From contig QQUO01000148.1 of NCBI GenBank assembly GCA_008501575.1, positions 1 through 10,013 of the forward strand: a DNA stretch of 10,013 nucleotides, written 5' to 3'. Origin of the DNA: Pseudomonadota bacterium (lineage in GTDB: Bacteria > Pseudomonadota > Gammaproteobacteria > Xanthomonadales > Marinicellaceae). Made by a program: the position numbers and the translations under genes. The notes beneath the pieces were generated by a model that worked only from the letters and a program-made list of their open reading frames with translations, had not been told where the DNA came from and ran no database searches. Shown here piece after piece: positions 7,769-10,013 of this stretch; the stretch's first letter is position 1, and every line of letters begins with the position of its first letter.

Positions 7769-7832
7769 GAACGATTCTATTGCAATGACAAACGCATTCC
7801 CGCCGCCAACCCCGCCAGATTTATCTAAGCTT

Positions 7833-7862
7833 ATAGTAAAAAATGACGATAAATACGCTCAA
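7833..7862 (-). promoter_or_regulatory. Possible promoter of the 659-aa beta-helix gene
   Basis: TTGAGC (7857-7862) and TACTAT (7833-7838) on the minus strand are 18 bp apart, each matching four of six consensus bases. This gives a leader of about 70 nt. The 187-bp gap to the TraB-like gene fits an independent promoter. Confidence 0.3.
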
Positions 7863-7945
7863 TGGCAGATTGTGCCTGGACTGGCGTCAGAAACAAAACG
7901 GAGTTTTTAACGGGATGATTGTGGACGAATGCTGGTTTTTTTAAT

Positions 7946-8842
7946 TTATTGTAGCGACCAGGCATCAAGCCATTCGATGGATACCGGAACCAGATCGAAG
8001 TCGTTTATCAGGCGCTGTTGAAAATCCTGCATATGAGCGGCACCATAGAAAATGGCCACTGATTGGGGCTTTTCCTCAATCAAAGTACGTTTCAGTATGT
8101 TTAGGGCCTTCTGGTTTCTGGCGGCCACTAAGGTGGAGCCTTCCGGGCCTTCAAAAGCCATCATCATTGATTCAGCATTGGCTAATTCTTGTGCCATCAT
8201 ACGCTTGAGCGCCAGTTGTTTATCATCGGCCATCAGCAGGGCAAATAAGCTCAGCTGGCTACCGGCACCGGCGGTTAATTCCCGTGCCAAACCGGCGCGC
8301 CACATCTGCAAAACCATACCGGCTATGGATTCACCTTTATCAGCCATGCTTTTTTTAAATTCATCGGGGCTAAAATCGGCATGAATAAAATGTTGTGGGC
8401 TGTAATCGACACCGTCCATTTGAAAGGTTAATCCCAAAACATCGGTTATCATCATTTGAAGGTTAGTCAATATGTTTTGTTTACCGGCTGAGGTTTTATT
8501 TCCCGATTGGTCTTGTTGCCTGGGTGTGACTTTTGTACCTTCCGTTGCCACCATTTCATAAAGAACCGCATCATACTTAGCAAATCTTTGATTCAAATCT
8601 TGGTAATAACCGGCCTCAGCCACATGTACCGCACTGACCAGGTCAAGGTACCAATTTTGCTCACCGCTTCGTGGCTTAAAACGCACCACAGCCACTTGCA
8701 AGGCAGCACCATCTTCTGCCATACGAATATATTGACTCGGCGGATTGTCTAAGGACGCTGTCATGGCTGAATAAGCCGATGGAGCACTTAAGAGTAAAAG
8801 AATAAGCAGCCATAAGCTGCGGGTTGTGGAATTAATTTTCAT
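7946..8842 (-). CDS. Secreted TraB/GumN-like protein
   Basis: This 298-aa protein has a signal peptide: a basic start, LWLLILLLLSAPSAYSA, and cleavage near residue 26. The mature part has the layout of the TraB/PrgY/GumN superfamily. An N-terminal histidine motif SAVH (70-73) is followed by YYQDLNQRFAKYDAVLYEM, with glutamate E96. Near the C-terminus are an arginine in ARNQKAL (R242) and a second motif GAAH (267-270). The superfamily includes Tiki-type metalloproteases and bacterial proteins of mostly unknown role; the conserved His/Glu/Arg set suggests metal-dependent chemistry, but activity here is not shown. The first motif is SxxH rather than GxxH. The gene lies 51 bp after the YdcH-like gene on the same strand and may be cotranscribed with it. 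No clear Shine-Dalgarno is visible before the ATG. Confidence 0.75.
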   Translation of the reverse strand: MKINSTTRSLWLLILLLLSAPSAYSAMTASLDNPPSQYIRMAEDGAALQVAVVRFKPRSGEQNWYLDLVSAVHVAEAGYYQDLNQRFAKYDAVLYEMVATEGTKVTPRQQDQSGNKTSAGKQNILTNLQMMITDVLGLTFQMDGVDYSPQHFIHADFSPDEFKKSMADKGESIAGMVLQMWRAGLARELTAGAGSQLSLFALLMADDKQLALKRMMAQELANAESMMMAFEGPEGSTLVAARNQKALNILKRTLIEEKPQSVAIFYGAAHMQDFQQRLINDFDLVPVSIEWLDAWSLQ

Positions 8843-8893
8843 AAATGTTTTTGGTAATATTTATTCGCTTAGAGTTTCAAAACAGTTAATGGT

Positions 8894-9097
8894 TCATGCA
8901 TCCATATCCGGAATTAACATATCCTCGTAGTGCTTTATGTCATCTTTGAGGCTTAATTTTTCCTTTTTAATCCGTTTAATATCGAGCTCATTGGCTTCCG
9001 GCGCAGACTCTAAACCAGCCAACCTCGATTCCAAGGCCTCATGTCTTTCTTTAAGTTGTCCTAAGCGTTGTCTTATTTGGTGTTCTTTTAATGCCAT
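8894..9097 (-). CDS. YdcH-like (DUF465) small coiled-coil protein
   Basis: This 67-aa charged, helical protein matches the DUF465/YdcH family in size and pattern. An N-terminal helix (HQIRQRLGQLKERHEALESR) is followed by a second helix with the conserved KKEKLSLKDDIKHYE segment at about 46-60. Two helices joined by a short turn would form a coiled-coil hairpin. It has no signal peptide, and its role is unknown. The start at 9097 is favoured because AAGGAG (9103-9108) lies 5 nt upstream. An ATG at 9130 in the same frame would add 11 residues absent from the family. It diverges from ttcA and is followed 51 bp later by the TraB-like gene. Confidence 0.87.
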   Translation of the reverse strand: MALKEHQIRQRLGQLKERHEALESRLAGLESAPEANELDIKRIKKEKLSLKDDIKHYEDMLIPDMDA

Positions 9098-9102
9098 AGC
9101 GA

Positions 9103-9108
9103 CTCCTT
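9103..9108 (-). promoter_or_regulatory. Shine-Dalgarno that fixes the YdcH-like start
   Basis: AAGGAG on the minus strand lies 5 nt before the ATG at 9097. No such site precedes the ATG at 9130. Confidence 0.8.
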
Positions 9109-9124
9109 CATTTGTTTTTAATAA

Positions 9125-9177
9125 TGACATCAGTTAAATCAAAACAACCCAGTCATTGTTGAATTGACTGACATCAG
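9125..9177. repeat. Short direct and inverted repeats in the ydcH/ttcA divergent region
   Basis: TGACATCAG occurs at 9125-9133 and again at 9169-9177, 44 bp apart start to start. CAGTCA (9150-9155) and TGACTG (9165-9170) form a perfect 6-bp inverted repeat with a 9-bp spacer next to the ttcA -35. They may be regulator sites, but the copies are short and chance is possible. Confidence 0.3.
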
Positions 9178-9195
9178 CTCTTTGTTTAGTATAAA
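9168..9195 (+). promoter_or_regulatory. Probable ttcA promoter
   Basis: CTGACA (9168-9173, five of six consensus bases) and TATAAA (9190-9195) are 16 bp apart on the plus strand. Transcription would start near 9202, about 39 nt before the ATG. Confidence 0.5.
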
Positions 9196-9240
9196 ATCAA
9201 TCGCTTCAGTTCACCACAACTATTGTCGTTATTGTTTGAT

Positions 9241-10013
9241 ATGGATAAAGCCCGCAACCATTTTGGAAAAATCGAACACAAATTACGCCGCCAGATGAGT
9301 GCCGCATCCGCCGACTATGGTTTGATTGAAGCCGGAGATCGTGTGATGGTGTGTTTATCAGGTGGCAAGGATTCTTACACCATGTTGGCTTTGTTACAGC
9401 AGATTCAAGTCAAAGCACCTTTCCATTTTGACTTAATTGCTGTTAATCTGGATCAAAAACAACCCGGTTTTCCAGCCCATATTTTACCGGATTATTTATC
9501 CACCAAAGGCGTTCCTTTCCATATTATTGAAGAAGATACCTACAGCATCGTACAGGACAAAATCCCAGCAGGTAAAACCACCTGTGGTTTGTGCTCACGG
9601 CTGAGACGGGGAATTTTATATCGGCTGGCCGGTGAATTAAATTGTAATAAAATCGCTTTGGGACACCACCAAGATGATGTCGTGGAAACCCTATTTTTAA
9701 ATATGTTTTTTGGCGGCACCATGAAAGCCATGCCACCCAAACTGGTCAGTGATGACGGCCGCAATACGGTCATCAGGCCTTTGTATTATTGTCGGGAAAA
9801 GGACATAGAACAATTCGCCGAAATCATGGAATTTCCCATCATTCCCTGTAACCTGTGTGGCTCACAGGATAATCTGCAACGACAAGCCATTAAACAGATG
9901 TTAACACAATGGGAGAAAATTCAACCCGGTCGTATCGACAACATCGCCCGGGCCATTAAAAACATAGCACCAACTCAGCTGGGCGATGGTGATTTAATTG
10001 ATTTTAAGGCACT
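9241..10013 (+). CDS. ttcA: tRNA 2-thiocytidine(32) synthetase TtcA (3' end outside window)
   Basis: The 257 codons present match TtcA, the cytoplasmic iron-sulfur enzyme that thiolates cytidine 32 of certain tRNAs using ATP. The PP-loop SGGKDS is at residues 40-45 and binds ATP. The paired cysteines CGLC (C115, C118) and CNLC (C203, C206) are present; in the E. coli enzyme three such cysteines hold the [4Fe-4S] cluster. GHHQDDVVETLFLN (141-154) is also diagnostic of the family. E. coli TtcA is about 311 aa, so roughly 50 residues are beyond the window. The start gives the family N-terminus (DKARNHFGKIEHKLRRQM); no strong Shine-Dalgarno precedes it. The gene diverges from the YdcH-like gene. 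No defects are visible. Confidence 0.96.
   Translation, partial: MDKARNHFGKIEHKLRRQMSAASADYGLIEAGDRVMVCLSGGKDSYTMLALLQQIQVKAPFHFDLIAVNLDQKQPGFPAHILPDYLSTKGVPFHIIEEDTYSIVQDKIPAGKTTCGLCSRLRRGILYRLAGELNCNKIALGHHQDDVVETLFLNMFFGGTMKAMPPKLVSDDGRNTVIRPLYYCREKDIEQFAEIMEFPIIPCNLCGSQDNLQRQAIKQMLTQWEKIQPGRIDNIARAIKNIAPTQLGDGDLIDFKA

Noticed and set aside
7880..7945. Terminator after the TraB-like gene
   Set aside because: The AAAAC/GTTTT stem is only 5 bp, all weak pairs, with no convincing T-run.
9098..9130. Upstream ATG at 9130 for the YdcH-like protein
   Set aside because: The strong AAGGAG at 9103-9108 is placed for the ATG at 9097, and the extra 11 residues are not family-like.
1..10013. CRISPR arrays, tRNA/rRNA genes, insertion sequences, defence systems
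   Set aside because: I saw no regularly spaced repeats, cloverleaf-like RNA genes, transposase genes or recognisable defence genes.

Overview
The window looks like chromosome from a marine-type gammaproteobacterium of moderate to low GC, possibly near Marinicella or the Lysobacterales. This rests on a recognisable ttcA, a YdcH-type (DUF465) gene, a CPXCG zinc-ribbon gene, large secreted beta-helix proteins (one ending in a ...IFRNGFE tail), and a sigma factor/TPR-kinase pair. The placement is inferred from gene types, not from a marker tree.

Layout from left to right. Positions 1-1813 (minus) hold the N-terminal ~604 codons of a secreted right-handed beta-helix protein; its 3' end lies off the window. 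It is made of tandem modules, one complete and one starting. A 104-bp divergent promoter region with a dyad separates it from a 63-aa CPXCG-family zinc-ribbon gene (plus, 1918-2109). That gene converges within 10 bp on a large Hanks-type Ser/Thr kinase with a membrane segment and TPR domain (minus, 2120-4909). The kinase frame is interrupted by one in-frame TGA at 4454-4456, inside the kinase N-lobe. The kinase is preceded by 13 nt, and apparently translationally coupled, by an ECF-like sigma factor of the TIGR02999/ECF43 kind (minus, 4923-5474). A roughly 300-bp non-coding stretch (5475-5778) holds a probable sigma promoter, a GCGAA-rich repeat-like patch and a 10-bp inverted repeat. Next come a second secreted beta-helix protein with a C-terminal InlB-like repeat and GFE tail (minus, 5779-7758), a secreted TraB/GumN-like protein (minus, 7946-8842), and a YdcH-like small coiled-coil protein (minus, 8894-9097). 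Divergent from these is ttcA (plus, from 9241, cut by the window end).

How the genes may work together: the sigma/kinase pair matches the ECF43 arrangement, where a Ser/Thr kinase activates its sigma factor by phosphorylating a threonine in region 2.2. Here the usual acidic patch of that region is replaced by a Thr-containing stretch (NNTTALVHEAF). The pair lies between two large surface or secreted beta-helix genes, so regulation of surface proteins is a natural hypothesis but is not shown by the sequence. If the internal TGA is real, the kinase is dead and the sigma factor may have lost its activator. If it is a base-call error, this is an intact phospho-switch module. ttcA (tRNA s2C32 thiolation) and ydcH are ordinary flanking genes.
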